Source of the DNA: Rhizobium rhizogenes NBRC 13257
GTDB taxonomy: Bacteria; Pseudomonadota; Alphaproteobacteria; Rhizobiales; Rhizobiaceae
Length of the DNA stretch: 64,000 nt
Assembly: GCF_000696095.1 (NCBI RefSeq)
Contig: NZ_BAYX01000003.1
Span: 124,001-188,000 of the forward strand
Direction of reading: 5' to 3'
Below, in pieces: positions 17,320 to 25,320 of this stretch; position 1 is the stretch's first letter; each line of letters opens with the position of its first letter. The notes under the pieces were generated by a model. The model was not told the origin of the DNA, did not search any database, and saw only the letters and a program-made list of their open reading frames with translations. A program made the position numbers and the translations under genes.

Positions 17320-18257
17320 GCATCGGAGCCTAGCAGTCCGGCATTGGCAAGGGCATGCCGCAGCCGGAGGATTTCGGAGGATGGCAGATCGGTGATGGGA
17401 GCGCGCGGACTGCCGTTGCGCCAATGTCCAAGCAGGACCATGCAGGCCTTGAGGCGCGCCGTGGCCCAGCCGACAGGATGCGTGCCGTAGATGGCGTTTG
17501 CCAGCGGCTGAATGCGTTCGCTCAAGGCGCGTGCCCGTTCCAAATCCCCCCCTTGCACTGCGCGATCCAGCGCCACGATCTCTCCCGGCATGATCACCGC
17601 TAGACTCACGAGACTACCTTCACTGCCGATCGCAAAACAAGAGAGGAGATGCTCGTCCCCGGATGCCATGATCTCAACGTGGGGCGCTGTGTTCTTAACG
17701 AGGCGGCGATTGCGGTCATAGGCGTTGCTCTCCCAGCTTCCCTCCTTGATCCCCACGACTGTCGGCAACTGGACCAGCCTGGAGAGCACGTCCGGCCGGT
17801 AGGCAAGCGCGGAAGCGACGCCAGCCTGATAGAGCATCATCGGTGTATCGACGGCCTCGGCGATGGTGCGATGGTGCGTCACGGCCATCTCGGCGTCCTG
17901 CGACAGCGCCCAGGAGAATGGCGGGAAGACGAGAATGGAATCAGCGCCGGCATTGGCCGCGTCTTCGGCATGGCAGACGGCTTCTGCTGTTGCCTCGCAC
18001 AGGATCCCGCAGACGACGATATGGGTGTTGCCGATCGCTTTGACGGCGATTTCCGTCACCCGGTGGCGCTCTTCGCGGGAGAGCAGGATGTTCTCGCCCG
18101 CATGGCCGTTGCAAAGAACACCGACGATGCCCGGTTCGGCCGTCACGGAGCGGAAGTGATCGGCAAGCGCATCCTCGTCGATCGTGCCGTCGTCGCGAAA
18201 TGGGGTGAGTGTAGCCACGTAGATGCCGCGGAAGGGGTGGTTTATGGCGGGTATCAA
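17316..18257 (-). CDS. DapA-family lyase/deaminase (dihydrodipicolinate synthase superfamily)
   Basis: A 313-residue TIM-barrel enzyme. The Schiff-base lysine is K171 in GIKEGSWE and the active-site tyrosine is Y143 in LYQAG; the NGHAGE segment (50-55) replaces the usual GTTGE-like loop. Translation most likely starts at a TTG (18257) that overlaps the preceding TGA (TTGA) and follows GGAGGAAA by a few bases. Together with an HcnABC-like oxidase, one candidate role is pyrroline-4-hydroxy-2-carboxylate deaminase of hydroxyproline degradation. Other aldolase, lyase or synthase roles in the family are possible. Confidence 0.83.
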   Translation of the reverse strand: MIPAINHPFRGIYVATLTPFRDDGTIDEDALADHFRSVTAEPGIVGVLCNGHAGENILLSREERHRVTEIAVKAIGNTHIVVCGILCEATAEAVCHAEDAANAGADSILVFPPFSWALSQDAEMAVTHHRTIAEAVDTPMMLYQAGVASALAYRPDVLSRLVQLPTVVGIKEGSWESNAYDRNRRLVKNTAPHVEIMASGDEHLLSCFAIGSEGSLVSLAVIMPGEIVALDRAVQGGDLERARALSERIQPLANAIYGTHPVGWATARLKACMVLLGHWRNGSPRAPITDLPSSEILRLRHALANAGLLGSDA

Positions 18258-19390
18258 GCTGTTTCCTCCGGGTTCTTGATCAGTCGGGCGGGGTCGAAGA
18301 GCGGCATTTCGGGTTCGCGCCCGAGAATCCGCTCGGCGAGGAGCCGTCCCATGTAAGGGGCACTGGTATAGCCGGAGTGGGCGCAGCCGATCACATAGGC
18401 TTCGTCCAGTCCGGGCAGCGGCCCGATGATTGGCATGGCATCGGCGGTCTCGGATTCGAGGCCGAGCCAGATACGCAAGATGCGGGCGTCGCCAAGGGCC
18501 GGTATGGCATGACGGGCGAGCTGGACGTTGCCGATGAGGTTGTCCGGGATCGTCTCGACGCCGCCGCGGATCGGATCGCCGATGCCCTGCCAGCCGCCGC
18601 CGATCAGCACGCTGCCGTTTTCGAACTGCTTGAGCGACAGGAGGCCGTTGGCGATCCCGACCACGGTCTGCATCACCGGCCGCATACGCTCGGTGACCAC
18701 GAGCTGGTTGATCAGGCATTTGATCGGAACGCGGAACCCGAGCCAGGCGAGCATCGTCTCGAGCCAGACACCGCCGGCGAGAACCAGCCGCTTTGCCGTC
18801 GTTCTTGCGCCGTCCTCATGCAGAATGGTGTAATGGCCGCCATCTGGTTCTATCCCGCTGACGGATGCGTTTTCGAGAAGGGTGACGTTCGCCGAGACCA
18901 GTGCCTTTCGATAGGCACGGCCCGTTATATAGGCGGTAACGTGCCCGTCGAGCTCGCAATAGGCGGCGGCGATGAGCGAAGGATTGAGACCCGGTTCTAT
19001 CCGGAGAGCCTCGGCGGGCGTGATCAGCCGGATCGGCGCCCCCATCGCCGCGCGCGCCTGCGCCCTCTTTTCCAGCATCTCCCGTTCCGCCGCCGTGAAG
19101 GCAAGGGACAGTCCCGGAGCCGAGCGGGCACCGACATCCATGCCGAGCCAGTTCGGCGCGTCGAGCCAGAGTTCGCGTCCCTTCATGGCGTAAGGGATCA
19201 GGGCGGCGCGCGTCATGTGGAGCGTCAGCGTACCGGCATTGACGCCGGAGGCCTCACGGCAGATTTCGCCGCGGTCGATCAAGGCGACGCGCATGCCGGA
19301 GCGTGCGAGGTGAAGGGCCGCCGTTGCCCCCATCGCGCCTGCGCCGACCACGGCGATATCGAATGTTTGCGAAGGATTTTTTGACATCAT
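18254..19390 (-). CDS. FAD-dependent D-amino-acid/opine oxidase subunit (HcnC/OoxB/DadA-like)
   Basis: A 378-residue protein starting with a Rossmann dinucleotide motif (VVGAGAMGATAALHLARSG) and ending with the FAD-binding pattern of glycine/D-amino-acid oxidases (GCAHSGYTSAPYMGRLLAE). The chosen ATG at 19390 overlaps the stop of the preceding subunit gene (ATGA). With the two genes upstream it reproduces the three-part architecture of hydrogen cyanide synthase, opine oxidase and D-hydroxyproline dehydrogenase, in which this subunit binds the amine substrate. The substrate is not determined from sequence. Confidence 0.85.
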   Translation of the reverse strand: MMSKNPSQTFDIAVVGAGAMGATAALHLARSGMRVALIDRGEICREASGVNAGTLTLHMTRAALIPYAMKGRELWLDAPNWLGMDVGARSAPGLSLAFTAAEREMLEKRAQARAAMGAPIRLITPAEALRIEPGLNPSLIAAAYCELDGHVTAYITGRAYRKALVSANVTLLENASVSGIEPDGGHYTILHEDGARTTAKRLVLAGGVWLETMLAWLGFRVPIKCLINQLVVTERMRPVMQTVVGIANGLLSLKQFENGSVLIGGGWQGIGDPIRGGVETIPDNLIGNVQLARHAIPALGDARILRIWLGLESETADAMPIIGPLPGLDEAYVIGCAHSGYTSAPYMGRLLAERILGREPEMPLFDPARLIKNPEETA

Positions 19391-20814
19391 AGCGGCGCGG
19401 GCGGTGGGAGCTTCAGCTCGGAATAATCGACCGGCTCGAGAAGCTGGGCGAGCGGAAGCGGACGAAACGGCGTCCGGCCGGTGAACATGCCTGATCTTGG
19501 ATGTTGTCCTGTCGCCTGGGCGAGAAGGGCGCTCGCGATATCGCCGCAGATACGGCCCTGGCAGGGCCCCATGCCACAGCGCGTCCAGGCCTTGAGCTGG
19601 TTTGCACTGCGTGCGCCGTCCGCAAAGGCCAAGTCGATATCCCGCCGCGTCACGTCCTCGCATCGGCAGACGACAGCATCTTCGGCGATGCTTTTGATCT
19701 GCCCCGGCCTCAGAGCCATCAGCCCGGCCATGGCGCCGCCGAATCCGAGTGCCCATTTGGCGCTTCGGCGAAGGGGGGCGGATTTCTCCTCATAGGCTTC
19801 GCCTGAGAGGGCGCCGAGGTCGCGGGCGGCAACAAGGCCGGCAAGACGGCCATTCAGTGCCGCCGCCGCCGCTCCGGCGATCCCGGTGCCGTCACCGACC
19901 GTATAGAGACCAGCGATGCTGGTGCGAAAGTCGGCGTCGATCCGTGGAGCCCAGCCACCGCGAGCCTCGTCGAACGCATGGTCCGCCCGTAGCAGCCTTG
20001 TAATGTCCGTGGACGCGACAAGACCGTTGCCGACTGCGACGGCATCAACGATGAAAGTCCGCTCATTGCCCGCGATCGAACAACCACTCCGGTCGACGGG
20101 GCCGATCGTCACCTCGATCTCGTTTTCATCTTGCTTTACGGCGCGGCGGATGGCGTGGCGATAGAAAAAGGGAACGCCCGCGCCATGAAGGCGGGTCAGC
20201 CATCCGGCACCGCGAGCAGCAAGGTCGGGGCGGGTCAGGAATGCGGGGCTCTTTGCCAGCCACTCGCCACGGGAAGCGAGATCGACGACACCCGCCACCG
20301 TACCACCCGCCTTCAAAATTCCGGCGGCGACTGCCAGGAGAAGCGGGCCTTGCCCGGCGACCAGGGTGCGACGGCCCGGCAAGATGCGCTGCGACTTGAG
20401 AAGTATCGTCGCTCCGGCGAGGCCGATAATGCCGGGAAGCGTCCAGCCGGGAAACGGCACGACCCGCTCCTGCGCGCCGGTCGCGACAATGATCTTGCGG
20501 GCATTCCACGACACCGGTCCATCCTTCGCGAGAGCGTCGACCCGCAAGTCCGGCGAGACTGACCAAACAACATGACCGAAGCGGACGTCGACCGTGCTTT
20601 CGGCGAGCCGGTGGCGCAACGCATCTCCAGCGCGGCTTTCCGGGGTGGCCGGCAGGCCGGCGAAGGTGCTGGGCGGTGCGCGGTAGACCTGCCCACCTGC
20701 TGCGGGGGCTTCGTCGACCAGCACCACGCGCAGGCCGCAAGCGGCCGCGGACAGGGCAGCTTCAGTGCCGGCCGGACCGGCGCCGATGACGAAGACATCG
20801 CAGGTGTCGCTCAT
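19387..20814 (-). CDS. Pyridine nucleotide-disulfide-type oxidase subunit with [2Fe-2S] domain (HcnB/OoxA-like)
   Basis: A 475-residue protein. It begins at an ATG overlapping the stop of the small ferredoxin-like gene. The N-terminal FAD motif is VFVIGAGPAGTEAALSAA, the central segment has IIVATGAQERVVPFPGW, and a second FAD motif is GLYTVGDGTGIAGAAAA. A C-terminal BFD-like cysteine domain contains CRCEDVTRRDI and TRCGMGPCQGRICG. This matches the alpha subunit of opine oxidase or D-hydroxyproline dehydrogenase, which passes electrons between flavins and iron-sulfur centres. Upstream in-frame sequence overlaps the adjacent gene and is not part of the protein. Confidence 0.87.
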   Translation of the reverse strand: MSDTCDVFVIGAGPAGTEAALSAAACGLRVVLVDEAPAAGGQVYRAPPSTFAGLPATPESRAGDALRHRLAESTVDVRFGHVVWSVSPDLRVDALAKDGPVSWNARKIIVATGAQERVVPFPGWTLPGIIGLAGATILLKSQRILPGRRTLVAGQGPLLLAVAAGILKAGGTVAGVVDLASRGEWLAKSPAFLTRPDLAARGAGWLTRLHGAGVPFFYRHAIRRAVKQDENEIEVTIGPVDRSGCSIAGNERTFIVDAVAVGNGLVASTDITRLLRADHAFDEARGGWAPRIDADFRTSIAGLYTVGDGTGIAGAAAAALNGRLAGLVAARDLGALSGEAYEEKSAPLRRSAKWALGFGGAMAGLMALRPGQIKSIAEDAVVCRCEDVTRRDIDLAFADGARSANQLKAWTRCGMGPCQGRICGDIASALLAQATGQHPRSGMFTGRTPFRPLPLAQLLEPVDYSELKLPPPAPL

Positions 20815-21128
20815 GCGATCGTTCCTTTTCGCACAATGAGGCCATCCGCACATTCCGTGCGACAAGCCGGCATGCGAACGCCGTTCACCTCCACAGTGCA
20901 TTCCTGACAGAGACCCATCCAGCAGAACGCACCTCGCGGCGCATGCTCGTTTGGGCTTTCCCGCAGGGTTCGATAGCCGGCGGCCAGAAGTGCGGCAGCC
21001 ACCGATTCTCCCGCGTAGGCGTCGACGGGATTGCCATCGAAGGTGAAGTGCACAGGCGTCCCCCGCCTCACATCTGGCTCTCGCAGACTGGGTCGTCTCA
21101 ATTCGAAAGGTTGACTTTCGCCTGTCAC
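20811..21128 (-). CDS. (2Fe-2S)-binding ferredoxin-like subunit (HcnA/OoxC-like)
   Basis: A 105-residue protein with C69-x4-C74-x2-C77-x11-C89, the plant-type ferredoxin pattern found in the small subunit of HcnABC-like oxidases. It is first in a minus-strand operon in which consecutive genes overlap by four bases: this subunit, the FAD/[2Fe-2S] subunit, the DadA-like subunit, the DapA-like enzyme and GntR. It probably mediates electron flow from the flavoprotein subunits to the respiratory chain. The divergent ABC importer suggests its substrate is taken up by that transporter. Confidence 0.87.
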   Translation of the reverse strand: MTGESQPFELRRPSLREPDVRRGTPVHFTFDGNPVDAYAGESVAAALLAAGYRTLRESPNEHAPRGAFCWMGLCQECTVEVNGVRMPACRTECADGLIVRKGTIA

Positions 21129-21150
21129 GGTGTTTCTTTCGTCTATGAAC

Positions 21151-21169
21151 GGTATACGATAGATACACC
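21151..21169. promoter_or_regulatory. Imperfect dyad between divergent oxidase and importer operons
   Basis: GGTATACGATAGATACACC has arms GGT-x-TA and TA-x-ACC in dyad symmetry. It sits about 22 bases upstream of the ferredoxin-like subunit start and about 80 bases from the importer start. Position and GTATAC-like core fit an operator for the operon's own FCD-GntR regulator. This is a by-eye candidate from one site. Confidence 0.4.
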
Positions 21170-21248
21170 GTCGAGAACGCTAGTGCAACGGTTCGGATGC
21201 TGAAATATCTCCGGTCTGGCCACGGCAAAGCAAAAAAAGGGGATCGAT

Positions 21249-22058
21249 ATGAATAGTTTAAAGACGGTTTGCATGCTTGCGGGCGCGGCCTGCCTCGCGC
21301 TCACGGCGGTTGCCGCCGATGCACATAGCCTGGATGAAATCCTTTCGGCCAAGAAGATCGTGGTCGGCATAAATCCGAACCTGCCGCCGCTTGGCCGCTT
21401 CAACGACAAGAACGAAATCGAGGGTTTCGACGTCGATGTCGCCAAGAAACTCGGCGAGATGCTCGGGGTGGAGGTTTCGCTCGTACAGGTCTCGTCAGCC
21501 GATCGTGTGCCGTTTCTGGCGACCGGCAAGGCCGATATCGTACTCGGCGCGCTGACCCGCACGGCCGACCGGGCAAAGGTGATCGATTTCTCCCTGCCGA
21601 TCCAGACGGAGGCGATCAGCGCACTGGTTGCGAAGGACAAGCCTTACCAGACCATGGATGATCTGAACTCCGCCGACGTTCATCTCGTCGAAGTCCGCGG
21701 CACGACACCCGTCGACTTCGTGAAGGACCGCTTGCCGAAGGCGCAGGTGACACTGTTCGACAACTATCCCGACGCCGTACGCGCTTTCGAACAGGGCCGG
21801 GGCGATGCCATCGTCGACGTTGTCGACTATCTCGGCGCCTATACGAAGAACTATAGCGCCGAGACGCGGGTGATCACGGACAAGTCGGCCTCGATCGACT
21901 ATGATTGCATCGGCCTTGCGCAGGGCAATACGGCGTTGAAGTCGTGGGTCAATGTCGCCCTTTACCAGCTGCAGACAAACGGCTTCATGAAGCAGACCTA
22001 CAAGCAGTGGTTCGGGATCGACATGGTCTATCCGGTCCCTGTCACGCCTTATTTCTGA
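21249..22058 (+). CDS. Polar amino-acid ABC transporter substrate-binding protein
   Basis: A 269-residue SBP_bac_3 protein. A signal peptide of about 25 residues ends at VAADA, and the mature start is followed by the family's LDEILSAKKIVVGINPNLPP and EGFDVDVAKKLGEMLG segments. AGGGGA precedes the ATG. It would capture a polar amino acid or derivative in the periplasm for the two permeases and ATPase downstream. It is divergent from the HcnABC-like oxidase operon, implying that the captured compound feeds that oxidase. Confidence 0.92.
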   Translation: MNSLKTVCMLAGAACLALTAVAADAHSLDEILSAKKIVVGINPNLPPLGRFNDKNEIEGFDVDVAKKLGEMLGVEVSLVQVSSADRVPFLATGKADIVLGALTRTADRAKVIDFSLPIQTEAISALVAKDKPYQTMDDLNSADVHLVEVRGTTPVDFVKDRLPKAQVTLFDNYPDAVRAFEQGRGDAIVDVVDYLGAYTKNYSAETRVITDKSASIDYDCIGLAQGNTALKSWVNVALYQLQTNGFMKQTYKQWFGIDMVYPVPVTPYF

Positions 22059-22094
22059 CCGGACGACACGGCTGATACGGAACGGGATCGGGTC

Positions 22095-22769
22095 ATGCAC
22101 TACGCTCTACATTACAGCCAGATCACATCCTATCTGCCTTACCTGATAGGGGGCGCTCTGCTCAGCCTGGAGCTGAGCGTCCTTGCCTTTGCGGGTGGCA
22201 TGGTGATCGGCTTCGCACTTGCCATCGCCCGCAACGAGGGTGGTCCGATCCTGTCGCGCCTGGTGCGGGCCTATGTCGTCTTCTTTACCAACACGCCGCA
22301 GCTGGTGCAGATCTACGTGATCTTCTTCGGCTTGCCGGATCTCGGCGTCGTGTTTTCGCCCTTCGCGGCTGTGCTGATCGGCATGACGCTGAATGCGGGG
22401 GCCTATCTGACAGAAATCCTCCGAGCCGGGCTTGCCTCGGTTCATCAAGAGGAACTCGACGCGGCCGAGACCCTCGGCATGAGCCGGCTTCAGAGCCTGC
22501 GCTATGTGATCGTGCCGCATGTCTTCCGCGTTGCGATGCCTCCGCTCAGCAACCAATATATCCTGATGACGCTCGGCACATCGATGGCGGCTGTGTTCGG
22601 CGTCGAGGAGCTGACGGGCCGCGCGTTCAATGTGAACTCGACGACGTTCCGCTCCATCGAGATCTTCACGACGATCGCCGGGCTTTATGTCGTCATCACC
22701 TTCATGGCGACGATCCTGCTTGCGGTGGTCGGCCGCTACGTTTTCCGCGCAAGGGTCAGGGTGCTTTGA
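22095..22769 (+). CDS. Amino-acid ABC transporter permease 1 (His/Glu/Gln/opine family)
   Basis: A 224-residue HisM-like permease with about five hydrophobic segments and the EAA-type cytoplasmic loop (ELDAAETLGMSRLQSLRYVIVP) that contacts the ATPase. It begins 36 bases after the binding protein and its TGA shares a base with the next permease's ATG (TGATG), implying coupled translation. Confidence 0.91.
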   Translation: MHYALHYSQITSYLPYLIGGALLSLELSVLAFAGGMVIGFALAIARNEGGPILSRLVRAYVVFFTNTPQLVQIYVIFFGLPDLGVVFSPFAAVLIGMTLNAGAYLTEILRAGLASVHQEELDAAETLGMSRLQSLRYVIVPHVFRVAMPPLSNQYILMTLGTSMAAVFGVEELTGRAFNVNSTTFRSIEIFTTIAGLYVVITFMATILLAVVGRYVFRARVRVL

Positions 22770-23479
22770 TGTTGAAGGATATTCTCGCTCAGCTCCCCCA
22801 GGTCTTCACCAGCTACAACATCGCCATGCTTGCGGAAGCGGCATTGACGACGCTTTTCCTCTCGGCTGTCGGCTGCCTCGTCGGGGTCGTATTCGGAACA
22901 ATCCTGTCCCTTGCCCGCCTGTCGCGTACTCGGCTTCTCCTGCCCGTCAAGATCGTCGCCTTCGTCTATGTCGAAGTGTTTCGGCGTGTGCCCTTTCTGG
23001 TGACCTTGCTGGTGTTCTTCTTTGGCGCGCAGGTGCTCGGCTTCGACATCTCGCCGCTGGTGGTTACCCTGATCAGCACCTCGGTCATCTCCACGGCCTT
23101 CGTGGCGGAGATCATCCGCGCGGGACTTGCCGCCGTGCGCCCGAGCCAGCTCGAGGCTGCCGAGGTCATGAATTTTTCGCCCTGGCAGACCCTTTGTCTC
23201 GTTCGCTGGCCGCAAGCCTGGCCGCTGATCCTGCCGCCGGTATTCGGCTATTTCGTCCTATTCATCAAGGACACGGCGCTTGCCTCGCAGATCGGCGTCC
23301 TCGAACTCACCCAGGCGGGAAAGATCCTCAATACCAAGGGCTTTTCGGCCCTGCTCGTCTTCGCGACGATCCTCATTCTCTATTTTCTGATTTCCTACCC
23401 CCTGGCCCGGCTGGGGGCCTATCTGGAGAGCAATCTTGGCGCATCTCGACATTCGCGGTCTCACGGCCAGCTACGCTAA
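22769..23479 (+). CDS. Amino-acid ABC transporter permease 2
   Basis: A 236-residue HisQ/HisM-type permease with the EAA loop QLEAAEVMNFSPWQTLCLVR. The ATG at 22769 overlaps the preceding stop; a TTG one codon earlier is less likely. Its 3' end overlaps the ATPase gene by 44 bases, an unusually long overlap for this operon type. Confidence 0.9.
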   Translation: MLKDILAQLPQVFTSYNIAMLAEAALTTLFLSAVGCLVGVVFGTILSLARLSRTRLLLPVKIVAFVYVEVFRRVPFLVTLLVFFFGAQVLGFDISPLVVTLISTSVISTAFVAEIIRAGLAAVRPSQLEAAEVMNFSPWQTLCLVRWPQAWPLILPPVFGYFVLFIKDTALASQIGVLELTQAGKILNTKGFSALLVFATILILYFLISYPLARLGAYLESNLGASRHSRSHGQLR

Positions 23480-24197
23480 TCACACCGTTCTCGACGGCAT
23501 CGACCTGACGGTGGAGCGCGGTGAGATCGTGAGCCTGATCGGCCCGTCGGGGTCCGGCAAGAGCACGTTGCTGCGGGTGATCACGGGTCTCCTTAAGCCG
23601 GAGCGCGGCGAGATCATCCTCGACGACGAAAGGATCGACTATGCCGATCGCCGTTCGCTGAAGGCGGCGCGGGAAAAGCTGGCGATCGTGTTTCAGCAAT
23701 ACAATCTCTTCGGCAATATGACCGTGCTCGGCAATGTCATGGTCGCTCCGGCGAAGATCCGAAAGCGCAACAGGAGCGAGGTGGAGGCCGACGCCCGGCG
23801 CCTGCTCGGGAAGGTGGGGCTTGGCGACAAGCTCGCCGCCTATCCGGACGAGCTTTCGGGCGGCCAGCAGCAGCGTGTCGCTCTTGCGCGGGCGCTGTGT
23901 CTGAAGCCGGAAATCCTGCTGCTTGACGAGGTCACCTCCGCGCTCGATCCGGAGCGGGTAAGCGAGGTGCTCGACACCATCAAGCTCTTGGCCTCCGAGA
24001 ACATCACCCTCCTGATTGTCTCCCACGAAATGAATTTCGTGCGCGAGGTTTCCGATCGGGTCGTCTTCATGGCGAATGGAAAAATCCAGGAGATCGGGTC
24101 GCCGGAGCAGATATTCGACGCCCCTCAAGTGCAGCGCACCCGCGAGTTTACGAGCAGGATCGCTCGGGTGTCTCAGGCAGATTCTATTGCCACTTGA
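23436..24197 (+). CDS. Amino-acid ABC transporter ATPase (HisP/GlnQ-like)
   Basis: A 253-residue ABC ATPase with Walker A GPSGSGKST, signature LSGGQQQRVALARAL and Walker B ILLLDEVTSALD. Translation apparently starts at TTG 23436, preceded by GGAGAG, because the first beta-strand (LDIRGLTASY) begins three codons later and no ATG or GTG fits. It overlaps the permease gene by 44 bases. It energises uptake by the two permeases and is the last gene of the importer operon. Confidence 0.91.
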   Translation: MAHLDIRGLTASYANHTVLDGIDLTVERGEIVSLIGPSGSGKSTLLRVITGLLKPERGEIILDDERIDYADRRSLKAAREKLAIVFQQYNLFGNMTVLGNVMVAPAKIRKRNRSEVEADARRLLGKVGLGDKLAAYPDELSGGQQQRVALARALCLKPEILLLDEVTSALDPERVSEVLDTIKLLASENITLLIVSHEMNFVREVSDRVVFMANGKIQEIGSPEQIFDAPQVQRTREFTSRIARVSQADSIAT

Positions 24198-24378
24198 TCG
24201 GGGTGGTTTTGCATATGAGGAAGCTTCAAGCTTGATTGCCACCCGTGAGCTGAAGCCCATTCTTCCTGTCACCTGATCAGGTACCTCGCATCGGTCCTTG
24301 ATCCAAGGCCGATAAGTTTACGGCGTCTTTCTATCCGATGCGCCCGGATATTCTGTCTCGATAATGGAACGCATCCGG

Positions 24379-25320
24379 CTAAAGCTCCTCGAGGCTATCG
24401 TTCAAAGCTTCGATATTTCGCAGACGCCTGCGACCTGACACCTCCGCCTTTTCGACGCATCGCGTTATGAGCAGGTGGCAAAGCGCCATGACGGAGGCAT
24501 GATTGAAGAGTGGTCCAGGTGCCAGTGTCTGGCAAAGGAAATGCCATTCGGCGCTTGTCAGAACGGGCGCACCTTCGTCGGTGATGTAGAGGAACCTGGC
24601 TTTTGACCGCAGGATTTGCTCGATCAGCAGATCCATCCGCGCTATCCGCCGCCGCAGACCGAACAGCACGACGACATCCTGTTCCTGCACGCTGACCAGA
24701 TGTTCGCCGAGGGTCTGTCCCGGACCGGGGATCGCCACGATATTCTCGATGACCTGCGTGAGTTGCCACTGGAGATAGGAGGCGAAAGGATGATTGCTGC
24801 GGAAACCAACCACCCATACCTTGCGGGCGTTTAGCATTGCGTCTGCAACAGCATCGATTTGTGTATCGTTGATTGCGAGAAAGGTCGCGTCGATGTTGGC
24901 GATCGCTTGTGCGATATGTGCTTTGATCGATTGGGTCGTGGAGGCATCTGTCGAGGTTGACAGAAACAGCCGCGATCCGGTCTGCTTCTCGGCGCGGGCG
25001 TGCCTGCGGGCCTCTTCGTAGTTTGCGTAACCCAGCCGCTGGACGAAACGCGAAACGGTCGCCTTCGAAACATGGGCAAGTGCTGCCAGTTCCTGCGCGG
25101 AATAGCTCGCAAGCTCGCCGGGAAAATCGCAGACAAAATCTCCAAGCCGCCGCTCGGCGGGGTGGAGCTCCGGAAGAGCCTGCCTGACCCTGAACAGAAA
25201 CGACGTCTCTTTGGGCACTCCCGTCTCCACCAGATTGCTCGCCGTTGGATTTTCCGTCGCGGATACCCGATTTGCAATCGAAAAGGGCGCAGGCAACCGA
25301 CGTCTGTGTGCCTTCGTCAT
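24379..25320 (-). CDS. RpiR/MurR-family transcriptional regulator with SIS domain
   Basis: A 313-residue protein. After a variable N-terminal extension of about 40 residues, an HTH_6 domain (LHPAERRLGDFVCDFP…VSKATVSRFVQRLGY) occupies roughly 50-105 and a SIS sugar-isomerase-type ligand domain follows (RKVWVVGFRSNHPFASYLQWQL). Its start overlaps the stop of the racemase-like gene by 4 bases. As the last gene of the Opp-type operon it probably regulates that operon and the divergent allE. RpiR ligands are often phosphosugars, but ureide-linked members would be consistent here. Confidence 0.87.
   Translation of the reverse strand: MTKAHRRRLPAPFSIANRVSATENPTASNLVETGVPKETSFLFRVRQALPELHPAERRLGDFVCDFPGELASYSAQELAALAHVSKATVSRFVQRLGYANYEEARRHARAEKQTGSRLFLSTSTDASTTQSIKAHIAQAIANIDATFLAINDTQIDAVADAMLNARKVWVVGFRSNHPFASYLQWQLTQVIENIVAIPGPGQTLGEHLVSVQEQDVVVLFGLRRRIARMDLLIEQILRSKARFLYITDEGAPVLTSAEWHFLCQTLAPGPLFNHASVMALCHLLITRCVEKAEVSGRRRLRNIEALNDSLEEL

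Noticed and set aside
17320..17424. N-terminal extension of the GntR gene to 17424
   Set aside because: The added residues overlap the DapA-like gene in another frame; the ATG at 17319 overlaps its stop precisely (ATGA).
24271..24282. 12-base palindrome ACCTGATCAGGT between convergent genes
   Set aside because: Short, isolated and between convergent stops; no link to a promoter or repeat was seen, so chance is likely.
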